Assembly: GCA_963920705.1 (NCBI GenBank)
Contig: OY987237.1
Coordinates: 13,112,601-13,176,600, forward strand
Length of the DNA stretch: 64,000 bases
Source: Odiellus spinosus
Taxonomy: Eukaryota > Arthropoda > Arachnida > Opiliones > Phalangiidae
Direction: 5' to 3'
In this document: one piece after another, positions 56,290 through 64,000 of the stretch
How the letters are laid out: every line of letters begins with the position of its first letter
Numbering within the stretch: the stretch's first letter is position 1
Notes under the pieces: generated by a model
What the model was told of the DNA's origin: nothing
The model's input: only the letters and a program-made list of their open reading frames with translations
Database searches by the model: none
Position numbers and translations under genes: made by a program

Positions 56290-59200
56290 TTAATTATGAG
56301 GTGTCGATTCTCCCATGGCATAATACGTAAACATGGCATCCATAGTGTACGAATTATCGGGATAAACAACCCAAATGTCTTCGCCATATTTTCGAACCAC
56401 GGCACTACTTATTTGGTAAGTTTGAACGTCTTTTTTACTACGTTGAGCTTCGCGTTCGAAGTCGATGGCTTGTAAAAGGTCAAAGCCAGTTTGAACGGCT
56501 TCGACCCCAGTGGCGCAACCCAAAGTGAGATGAGCTCGACGACCAACTCCATCAGTTGGAAAAAACCGATTTTTCGATTTCGCGCTAACGTTCGGTTGCG
56601 ATTTTAAAGTTGGTATCGACGTCGATTGGTTAATACGTTCCGGTTTCTGTTTTCGTCTGCTAGTACTGTTTCTCATTACATCCAAACCAACCTGAAAATT
56701 GACCCGATTATATGTATATCCAATTACTTAAATTGGTTAATTTAAATACGAAAATTTAAGTTTTTTTCTTTAAATTACTTTAACAAGAAAGGATAGAAGT
56801 TACATTGGAATTATTTCACACCCATAAACCCCATTATACTATGATAGGCGTTTACTTTTTATTACTAGCGGTTATGTTTAAACCGTTAACGGTTTCCCCT
56901 GATTGGTTGCTAGCATCCCAGCTACCATCAAAATTTACGAGCCTGCTTTAATAGTTGGTATCGTGAAAGAGGAGTTTTTATGAACACGAAAATAACTGCC
57001 CTGTATAAAATTAACGCCACGTGATTTCGTGACGTAGAAAGCAACATTCGAACAAGATGTCGCACCCACAAGTTCTTTTATAATATCAACTATTGGAGTG
57101 GAGGCAAATATTATTAGATAAAGTATATGAAATGTCTAAAACCGTTAGTAGCGAAAACAAATACGCGTTATTTGTCTCAATCTAGTTATTTTACGTTAAG
57201 CCTTGGCCCATACGAGCCAAGTTATAATTTGAGATTACGGCTGGTTGGGGTCTCGGTGCGGAAAATATGTTATTGAATTTCCAGCATAACTTTTAGATTT
57301 TCTTGATTTTAGGCATCAAAAATGGACCCAAACTTTCTCAATCTGACTAATAATGGGCATCTAATTTAAAATTTCCCTTTAAGCAAAATTGTTAAGAATG
57401 GTTAAAGTTAAACTTCAGCTTACTTGTACTGGTGGTGGTCTCTCTTCGTCATCGGAGCCCCAAACTTGCAATTGGTTAGTGCTCAAAGCTACTCGCGCCC
57501 CCATAGTGAAAGGGGTCAAAACAAACCCAATGACCTTGACGGTGCTAACTTGACCATACGCTTTTTTGACAGCGTCTAAGCCTTGGTAACGTTTAATTTC
57601 GTTTTTTGATTGGTTACCGAGATACTTGGCTGTAACGTGTAATGATTTCGTCTTCTCTAGATTGTAGTAACCTTCCAAACCTGTAACGGCACGATATAAT
57701 TTGGTTTTAATTGTGAAATATAAAGAAAGGCTTGTAATTAATATTAATTAGTACAAGTGAATTAAAATTAAAGGGAAACTTGGAGCTAAAAATGGAACAT
57801 GTTTGATGATTAAGACCTTTAGAATCAAATGTCGGCCTATTCTTTTAATATTATGACATTCCAAGCGCTGTTGAAGGCTGAAATAATATGATTGGCCATA
57901 ATTTATATTTACTATTTTTCAAATTTTACCAAAATTCAGAAATTAATTTAAACATCAAAAACCTGTCTAAAAATTCCGAACTCTCGAATACGTTTTTTGG
58001 CATCCGGTGATTCCGAAAATAAATTGAAAAGCTGTTCCATTTTTAGCTCCAAGTTTCCCTTTAATTTTATATAAATTGAGAGAAAATAACTCGTCGTAAA
58101 TACAGTTTTAACAGAAGCCGATGAAACCCTCCTTTGAAGTCTACTACTCCAATGTTCCATATAGCGCTCCTCTCTGTATGGGTAAAATTCACAATTTTAC
58201 GAGTTAGAAGGGGTCCTACTTCATCCCCCCTGTCTACGGAAAATTGGAAATTCTCTCTCTCCACAAACGACGACGTTTTTTGGACGAACTCCAAGGCTGC
58301 TAGAGATATTCGCTCGACGAACTCCCGCTCCGAAAACATCTACCGTTAGGAGGCGTACGAATCGCGCCTTTTGAGAATAACCCATACAGAGAGGGGTAGA
58401 CAAGACCAGGGAGTAATAGACTTCAAAGGAGGGTTTCATCGGCTTCTGATAAAACTGATAAATCTTCGAAAAATATGCTATTTTAAATAAATTATTGCTA
58501 CTTACTGGTATCTCCGCTAAAATTCGTTTGGTCCCGAATTTGTTTGGTAAAATTGGTGATTTTCGTACATTCCTCGAAATAAGCCAACGCAATATTAACC
58601 AGAGCTAAAGAATCTCCGTAATTGAGAAACCATCCGTAATACAAGGGAGTTACACTTTCCCATTTTTTCTTGCGTTGCAGTAGTTTGTCTTCTTCCACAA
58701 CATGACGCGTTACTTTGGACAAGACAGTCACGTCCGTTTTCCAAGAAGTTTTTGGTTCGACAAATAACACGATGTAATCATTGTCGTTAGCGGATTTCAA
58801 ATAGAATTCCATTTCCCACATTTCAACGTTCGTGTTATCTATGATAATCAAATGTTTTCCACCGGACACTGCCTGCAAAATTAGGGACGAGTTGTTAAAT
58901 ATTCGAATACGCGTGGAGTCAAAGCTTATCTATGAAAAATGCCATCATGGAGGATAGTCTAAAGGGAGACGTAGTTTATTTCTGGAACGATAGTTTTGAT
59001 ACGAAATAAATAACTTTCTGGATAAAGTACTTTTGCGAAAAAGACCGCGCGAAAGCGAGCTTATCACTCGTGCAAGAACGCGCCAGAATCAACTGTATAG
59101 GCTCTACAATAGCGAAAACACGCGACCATAGTGCGATGTCTTAGTGCCGTGGGGAATTTTTATTTTTAAAATTTCGAAAATAATTACCGCGCGGTAATTA

Positions 59201-59814
59201 TTTCTATGACGTATGTATGTATATATATTTTGAATCAATTTTTAACGATCTTTCCGAATATGCTACTCAATTTCCATTTGAAGGTCCTGAAAAATCCGAG
59301 ACTTTAAAAAGGCATATGATTAACCAAATAAACGGGGCGGCTAGGACCCGACAAATGCGTTACCTGTGGGTTCAAATCCCAAAGGTGTAGACTACTTAAT
59401 GCTACGATATATTCGCAATATCACGACGTACCTGTACCGTTCTTTGCTGACATTGATTATGAGCGTCCTGTAAGCGATTAGGGTTAAAACGGTACACCCC
59501 TCTTTGGTTAAAGTAATGGTCAGCCGAACAAACGACGGCGCTACGGTTAAATTCGTCCAGGATGACCTGGGTCAAGTAAGTCTTCCCGCTACCGGGAAGA
59601 CCACGAAGTATCATCATTACTTTAGAGCATCGGATAAAATTTTTAGTTCTGTTGTCCTGCAATAACACGGTGTTAATTTTAGATTTCGTGTAGGAAAATG
59701 TTGCAATTTGTAGGGTGGACTTACTCGAAGAAAAGGGAAATCCAATGTCGGATCAAAAGTTGGTTCAACTTCATTTATTGGTTGGACAACTCGGCCAAAA
59801 GGGGCGTTGCCCAT
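56290..59814 (-). CDS. CNP: 2',3'-cyclic-nucleotide 3'-phosphodiesterase (CNPase), complete
   Basis: Five exons: 59814-59725, 59656-59432, 58872-58506, 57680-57424, 56691-56290. All phases agree, giving 446 residues. The start ATG has an excellent context (CCACCGATGGG) and an in-frame TAA lies a short way upstream. An N-terminal polynucleotide-kinase-like domain has a P-loop GLPGSGKT (49-56), CSADHYF and DNTNVEMWEM (117-126). The C-terminal 2H phosphoesterase domain has both HxT motifs, LHVTAKYLG (H242, T244) and RAHLTLGCA (H367, T369), then VEAVQTGFDLLQ. The family hydrolyses 2',3'-cyclic nucleotides to 2'-nucleotides; in vertebrates it is a myelin protein. Between the two HxT motifs there is an extra basic, Ser-rich segment (about 318-356, SRRKQKPERINQSTSIP ...) compared with vertebrate CNP. 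The C-terminus (MGESTPHN) lacks the prenylation CaaX box. Intron 3 holds a B and a J element. A second start is possible (see 61741-61806). Confidence 0.95.
56983..57095 (+). repeat. family I repeat in CNPase intron 4
   Basis: AAATAACTGCCCTGTATAAA, CCACGTGATTTCGTGACGTA, TTATAATATCAACTATT: the same sequence as 34430-34556. Confidence 0.8.
57768..58064. mobile_element. family J MITE in CNPase intron 3
   Basis: 297 bp with TTAA at both ends (57768-57771, 58061-58064) and inverted termini AGGGAAACTTGGAGCTAAAA. One half carries the CAATCATATTATTTCAGCC segment shared with 49980-50418. A 39-residue open stretch inside (MEQLFNLFSESPDAKKRIRE ...) looks exon-like but is part of the element. Confidence 0.9.
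58112..58448 (+). mobile_element. family B MITE with unmatched flanks
   Basis: 337 bp, CAGAAG to CTTCTG, in CNPase intron 3, 48 bases from the J element and 57 from exon 3. Unlike the other complete copies the 7-bp flanks do not match. Instead CAGTTTTAA and ATAAAACTG are near-inverse. Confidence 0.9.
58990..59285 (+). repeat. family G repeat, uninterrupted
   Basis: AAAGTACTTTTGCGAAAAAG, CGCGCGAAAGCGAGCTTATC, ACCATAGTGCGATG, then TATGACGTATGTATG and AACGATCTTTCCGAATATGC. In CNPase intron 2. Reference copy for the interrupted one at 43840-44835. Confidence 0.75.
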
Positions 59815-60024
59815 CGGTGGTCCAGGTAATGAGATCCTATGTCGACCCCGGTTAGAGTTTTTACCCTTTTAGGATAATATGATGGACTTATAAGAACTCC
59901 ATACCAATTACAATTACTTCTTCGACACTATACAACTATTGTAGTCAGTTGATTTTACAACTAATTTTGAATCTTTTTTAGTTTATTTGATAATTTAAAC
60001 TAGAGAATTCTGAAAAGCAATCTC

Positions 60025-60477
60025 AGGGTGACCACTGAAAATTTGAAAATCCTATATAGGAAATTTCTTTGCGAAATACAGGAAAATATAGGAAGAATTT
60101 TATGTAAAATATAGGATAAAATAGGAAGAAATAAGTGTAAAATATATGATAAAATAGGAAAATAATTAATTAAAAGTAGGAACCATGTTTATTATTGCAT
60201 CACAACTCTCGCCACCGGTTTAAACACGGTATTAATATGATCCAATTGCTTAAATAGTATGGAATTTTACAGACTATTTTAACTGGAAAATGTACAGTTA
60301 ATCTAAAATAATCTTATACAGCCACAGCTGACAGTATGATTTATAACTTTACCCTTAACTAGAGATTTTGAGTAGAAATATAGGAGATTATAGGAATTGC
60401 CATTAAATTATAGGAGAAAATAGGAAGGAGGTGAAAATATAGGAAAAAATAGGAAATATAGGAAAAGTGGTCACCCT
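60025..60477. mobile_element. hAT-like element, 453 bp
   Basis: Inverted ends AGGGTGACCACT and AGTGGTCACCCT with 8-bp flanks GCAATCTC (60017-60024) and GCAATCTT (60478-60485), 7 of 8 identical. The body is rich in ATATAGGAAAATA repeats. It lies upstream of CNPase exon 1, inside the intron of the alternative transcript. Confidence 0.85.
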
Positions 60478-60776
60478 GCAATCTTGAAAGTCGTACGAAC
60501 AAAAAACATACATGTGTAAAATAAAATTAAATCACGTGAAATGGACCAAAAGAAACCTTGGAAATATGGAAATTTAAACAATATGATTCAATTATATCAC
60601 TAATAAAACAACGATGACGTCACGTGTAACATTCATATATATATAATAAAATAAATCGGGAATTCAGTTATAGTGGAGCTATTTCGCGGTCGTTAAAAGA
60701 CTTTAAACTGATGACGTCACGATCGTATAGAGCCATTGTGTATTAAAGCTAGATACACACGTATACTTTCTAAAAC

Positions 60777-61194
60777 CAGAGGTATATAATAACCGCCTTC
60801 GGGGGGAAGTATGAAAGCCCCTATACTACCAATGCTAAAAATCACGAACAACAAGATGCCGCTGCTGACTATCTAGGCCACTAGTGCGCGCTGGACTTCT
60901 CAATGTCGCTACTCTAGTAAATGGTCTTTGTATAAACAAGACGGCTCGATTTGTGTTTAGAACTTCCTGTCTCAGGAGTCAGGCTGTCTGTTAAAATGGA
61001 GTCGAAGGTTGACTTCAGCTCGCGAGTTCCGGAAGTGCGCGTAGGGAAAATTTAGTGAGGTTCAAAATGGTGTAACTATTTTTTGGGAGTAAAGCGGTGT
61101 GTCGTTCCGCCGCGATGTACGCCGGGCACTTGTTGTTCGTCGATTTTGCCTACCTTTCATACTTCCCCCCGAAGGGGGTTATTATATACCTCTG
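60777..61194. mobile_element. family E MITE, 418 bp
   Basis: Inverted ends CAGAGGTATATAATAACC and GGTTATTATATACCTCTG extend over about 40 bases (CTTCGGGGGGAAGTATGAAAG and its complement). 7-bp flanks CTAAAAC (60770-60776) and TTAAAAC (61195-61201) match at 6 of 7. The GC-richer interior has no ORF. Confidence 0.9.
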
Positions 61195-61412
61195 TTAAAA
61201 CTAATATTTGGACAATTTTCGAAAAATAAAAAGTCCTTAGTCCTTTAAAATCAATTAAATTAGAAGAAATTATTGAACAATTAGTTGAAAAGTGTGAAGT
61301 TTACGAACGCTATACCGAGTTCCAGCCTTGAAATTAACCAAATTTTATTTTAAAATAAGTAAAATTTAAGTATTTTCCAAGGTTGCGACTGAATACGGGA
61401 GTTTTATAATAC

Positions 61413-61565
61413 CTTAACGTATATCGGTTCTCGATTAGAAGTTGATGATGGCGAACTAATAGCCTCTAAAGAAAGACTGCTCCTCAATTGTTTGGTACTA
61501 AAAACGTTGTTTCCAGTGGCAGTAGTCTTAGGACCACCCTCGATGGTACTGGTACTTGCCCGGTG
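61413..61565 (-). CDS. candidate alternative exon of CNPase gene
   Basis: 51 codons in phase 0 at both ends, between an acceptor (TTATGATTTTAG) and donor GTTAAG|GTATTA. Ser/Thr-rich peptide (GPKTTATGNNVFSTKQLRSS ...). It can splice in frame to CNPase exon 2 (59656, phase 0), skipping the MGNAPF exon. Could instead belong to an unrelated minus-strand gene. Confidence 0.5.
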
Positions 61566-61740
61566 CTAAAATCATAATAGAAACCCAATATCAAGAAAAA
61601 AAAAGTGTTTGAACTTGGCGCGCTAAACTCGAAAAATAACTCCCCCTATAGCTACGAATTTCTAAAAGAAAATATAGAGTTTATATTCAAATGTAGATCT
61701 ATATTCGTTACGTTTTACTAAGGATTAATGAAATACGAAC

Positions 61741-61806
61741 TCTTCTTGGAGCTGGTGGACCCCCACCACGGGCCCCTCGTTGTTGTTGTTGACCCCAACT
61801 GTACAT
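61741..61806 (-). CDS. candidate alternative first exon of CNPase gene
   Basis: ATG at 61806 (CACAATATGTAC) followed by MYSWGQQQQRGARGGGPPAP and RR, ending at donor AGA|GTTCGT in phase 0, matching the next exon. An in-frame TAG lies upstream. With 61413-61565 and exons 2-5 this would give a protein of 489 residues whose N-terminus is Gln- and RGG-like instead of MGNAPF. The donor is not perfect, so the exon is uncertain. Confidence 0.42.
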
Positions 61807-61834
61807 ATTGTGACTGTCACAAGTTCGCGACTGA

Positions 61835-62335
61835 GAGTTTTCGTTCTAGGGTTCACTATTTTAATTCATCGGGTAAATGGTTCCGCCTTCGAGCTCGAAA
61901 TGTAGGACGCGGGAATTTGCAGCTACGAAGGTCGGTTTTTCTCCCCTTAGTTTTCCTGATAAGTTGTTTAGCGCTCTTCCACGAGTGTATTTTATAACTA
62001 CGCGTACGAAATACGCTAGGGGGCGTTTAATATCATTTTATTGAACATATATAAACTATAGAGATACATTTCCATTTTATAACAAATGAATTTCCCGATA
62101 CAGGTTTTTCAAATTTGGAAATTTTATCACGGTAGTATAAATAAAGTAATAACCTAATATAGAGTTCTAAATCGGTAATTATAAGGCGTTAAATTACCTG
62201 GGTAATGGTTAATTACAGTTTGATTAGATCTGGTGAAATTACCAATTAATGATAATTTATAATTAAAAGGTTTTTTGGTTTAAAATTGATTCCATTATTA
62301 AAATATGTCAAATATTGTTTTAATTCGTCTAAGGG
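61835..62335. other. intergenic, no gene seen
   Basis: AT-rich. The 89-residue plus-strand ORF at 61728-61997 overlaps the candidate minus-strand exon and is its shadow. Confidence 0.45.
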
Positions 62336-62865
62336 TCTATCCGCGATTTTTAAAGCCCCTTTAAAGTCACCTTCTTTTCTAGATTAGCAGACAGCGTTGA
62401 CCATAATAAATTGTACAGTCGAAGCTAGGCTCTGCGCGTTAAAGGGAGAATGCAACCTAACAACAAGTGATTTTTTTTATCGATTCCTTGTTGTTTAAAT
62501 CCACCAGTGAACAAATATTAAACTAGAAATAAATTTAAAACTTACCCAGAAAATAGGCTTAGTGGGATTCATGGAGATCCTGATTTCCTCGCGTATAAGG
62601 TCCAGCGACCAATCGAACGCGATTGTAAGTCTAGCGGAGATTTCGCGTGAACGACGGGCCTTCGCTCATTGGTCGCTAGACCTTATACGGAGGCAATTCA
62701 GCTGATCTCCATGAATCCCGCTAAGCCTATTTTCCAGGTAAGTTTTAAATTTATTTCTATTTTTGTAAACTTAGGCCTATTTAAACAATATGGAATCGAT
62801 CGGTGCATTCTCCCTTTAATTAAGAGTATTTTAAAGGGGAAAATTGTAGAGCAGATTTCTTATGG
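62336..62865 (+). mobile_element. family F repeat interrupted by family A
   Basis: Left part 62336-62438 (GGGTCTATCCGCGATTTTTA, AAAGTCACCTTCTTTTCTAG, GAAGCTAGGCTCTGCGCG). The right part from 62820 (AAGAGTATTTTAAAGGGG, TAGAGCAGATTTC) matches 18741-18905 once the family A insert is removed. Confidence 0.8.
62439..62819 (+). mobile_element. family A MITE, nested in F
   Basis: TTAA at 62439-62442 and 62816-62819, AGGGAGAATGCAACC to GTGCATTCTCCCT, with part of the right arm deleted. Confidence 0.92.
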
Positions 62866-62869
62866 TAAT

Positions 62870-63590
62870 TCAAGTCTCAAACACTTTACACTATCAATGC
62901 ATACTCAAAAGGTCAAGGGTATCATGATTGTAGGTTTTTAGTCAGAAATAAGAATTTTGAAGCGTTTGAAATATGAAATTTAAAATTATAGTAATTCCAA
63001 CACAAATTATTTTTCGAATACCGGGGAATTTACCGTGATACGGTTAATTACCGAGTAATTTAGTAATTTCCAAATTTATTATAATTTTGGAACTCTACTC
63101 TAGGTGCACGCCGTGATAAAGTTTGAAACTTAGCAAACCAAATAAGTGATAATGTAACTCTAGAATAAATTATAACTCCAAAATTTAACACGGATAATTG
63201 TTTGCTAGTTCACTATTTGTATAGTATCTTTAAAGATAAAATAATTCCAAATTCCAATAACGTGGTGATAAATATTTATAGCTATGGCAATTAGCTTAGA
63301 TTTTATTGAAGTTTTGTTGAAAATAAGATTAATTAGTTTACAACTAATAAAGATTAGAAGTTTTAATTACGAGACACGTTTTATCAACGTCTTTAGTGTA
63401 CCTTTAACAAAGCTTATCAAGTATCAAGTGACAAAAACGTCTGCCACTTAATTCAATAAAAGTAAACAACGCCCCCTAGCTTTAATACTATCAGCAAAGG
63501 TTCGGGTAAATGTACAGGCAGATTCTGATTCGAGACACTCTAGCGGCCGCTGACCATGTAAATAGTGTACGCAGGTAGCGCCACTCTTTG
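62870..63590. other. intergenic, no gene seen
   Basis: AT-rich with no exon or recognised repeat. Confidence 0.5.
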
Positions 63591-63593
63591 GAG

Positions 63594-63765
63594 ATAGTCC
63601 TTTTAAAGGCCCTATCTGCTCTGAAATTTGCCCCTGTAAAATGCTCTTCCCTTTTTCACATAGCCTAGCTTTGACTGAACAATTTGGTTGTCTGCTAAGC
63701 TAGAAAAGAAGGCGACATTAAAGGGGATTTCAAAATCACAGATAAATCCCTATAATAATTACCAG
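63594..63765 (-). mobile_element. family F repeat, inverted copy
   Basis: Reverse orientation of 18741-18905: GGCCCTATCTGCTCTGAAAT at the left, CTAGAAAAGAAGGCGACATT and AAATCCCTATAATAA at the right. Confidence 0.75.
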
Positions 63766-64000
63766 CCTTACTTCGAATTTTTCAATACCCAAGAATCTTA
63801 ATGACATCTTTTAACTAGGACACAACGGGAGCGTATCTTTTTGTCTGATAATAGGCCTTTCTCTAAAATAATCTTGGAAACGGATAAAATAGCCGTTTAA
63901 AAGCACCCGTTTGTATTGAAGATGTAGCGTTTTTTCAAGGTTGGTTCAAAGTATAGGATTTTCTATACTTTTTCCAGCCTTGAAACTAACAAAAAGAGCC

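Noticed and set aside
57948..58160. Exon-like ORF in CNPase intron 3
   Set aside because: It lies within a TTAA-flanked element, and exons 3 and 4 join in phase without it.
59330..59400. Possible tRNA or tRNA-derived SINE (GTGGGTTCAAATCCC box B-like)
   Set aside because: No A box, no acceptor stem and no cloverleaf could be drawn around it.
61728..61997. 89-residue plus-strand ORF (MKYELFLELVDPHHG ...)
   Set aside because: The opposite strand has better exon structure and phase agreement with CNPase exons; the plus ORF is probably its shadow.

Overview
The window is nuclear DNA from an invertebrate animal. It is AT-rich, and its genes have spliceosomal introns with clear GT...AG borders. 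The gene set (LSM5, an FLVCR-type transporter, a Mos-type kinase, a CNPase) is metazoan. The phylum cannot be fixed from the sequence. Four genes can be read from start to stop with all exon phases agreeing; several isolated exon-like ORFs belong to genes not resolved here. Most of the remaining DNA is small non-autonomous DNA transposons (MITE-like), often nested, plus minisatellites.

Layout. 1-800 is a GTA-rich minisatellite. 0.8-14 kb is mostly MITEs, with two candidate first exons on the minus strand (10334-10433 and 14081-14147). 14763-15548 (+) is a complete five-exon LSM5, convergent with a ten-exon FLVCR-family transporter on the minus strand (17269-27630, with further candidate 5' exons up to 28915). 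28.9-48.7 kb is gene-poor: MITEs, three tandem arrays, a split palindrome at 33.3 kb and one candidate first exon at 39636-39827 with an X-box-like site next to it. 48969-49171 (-) is an orphan internal exon. 51855-54129 (-) is a four-exon Mos-like kinase. 56290-59814 (-) is a five-exon 2',3'-cyclic-nucleotide 3'-phosphodiesterase (CNPase), with a second possible start at 61806. The last 2 kb hold only repeats.

Mobile DNA. Working names used below: family A (TTAA-flanked, terminus AGGGAGAATGCAACC, about 440 bp foldback, about 18 copies or pieces); family B (terminus CAGAAGCCGATGAAACC, about 335 bp foldback, 13 copies, exact 7-bp target duplications in most); family C and short variant C2 (terminus GCGTTCACACTAG); D (281 bp, 2 copies, 7-bp duplications); E (418 bp, 7-bp); F, G, H, I (dispersed repeats); J (TTAA-flanked, terminus AGGGAAACTTGGAGC); three hAT-like elements with 8-bp duplications; and one mariner-like palindrome. 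Nesting order can be read directly (A in C in G; A in F; hAT in C; C2 in A), which gives a relative chronology.

The four resolved genes act in unrelated processes (RNA processing, heme/choline transport, oocyte MAPK signalling, cyclic nucleotide or RNA-end metabolism). No functional cluster or operon is indicated.
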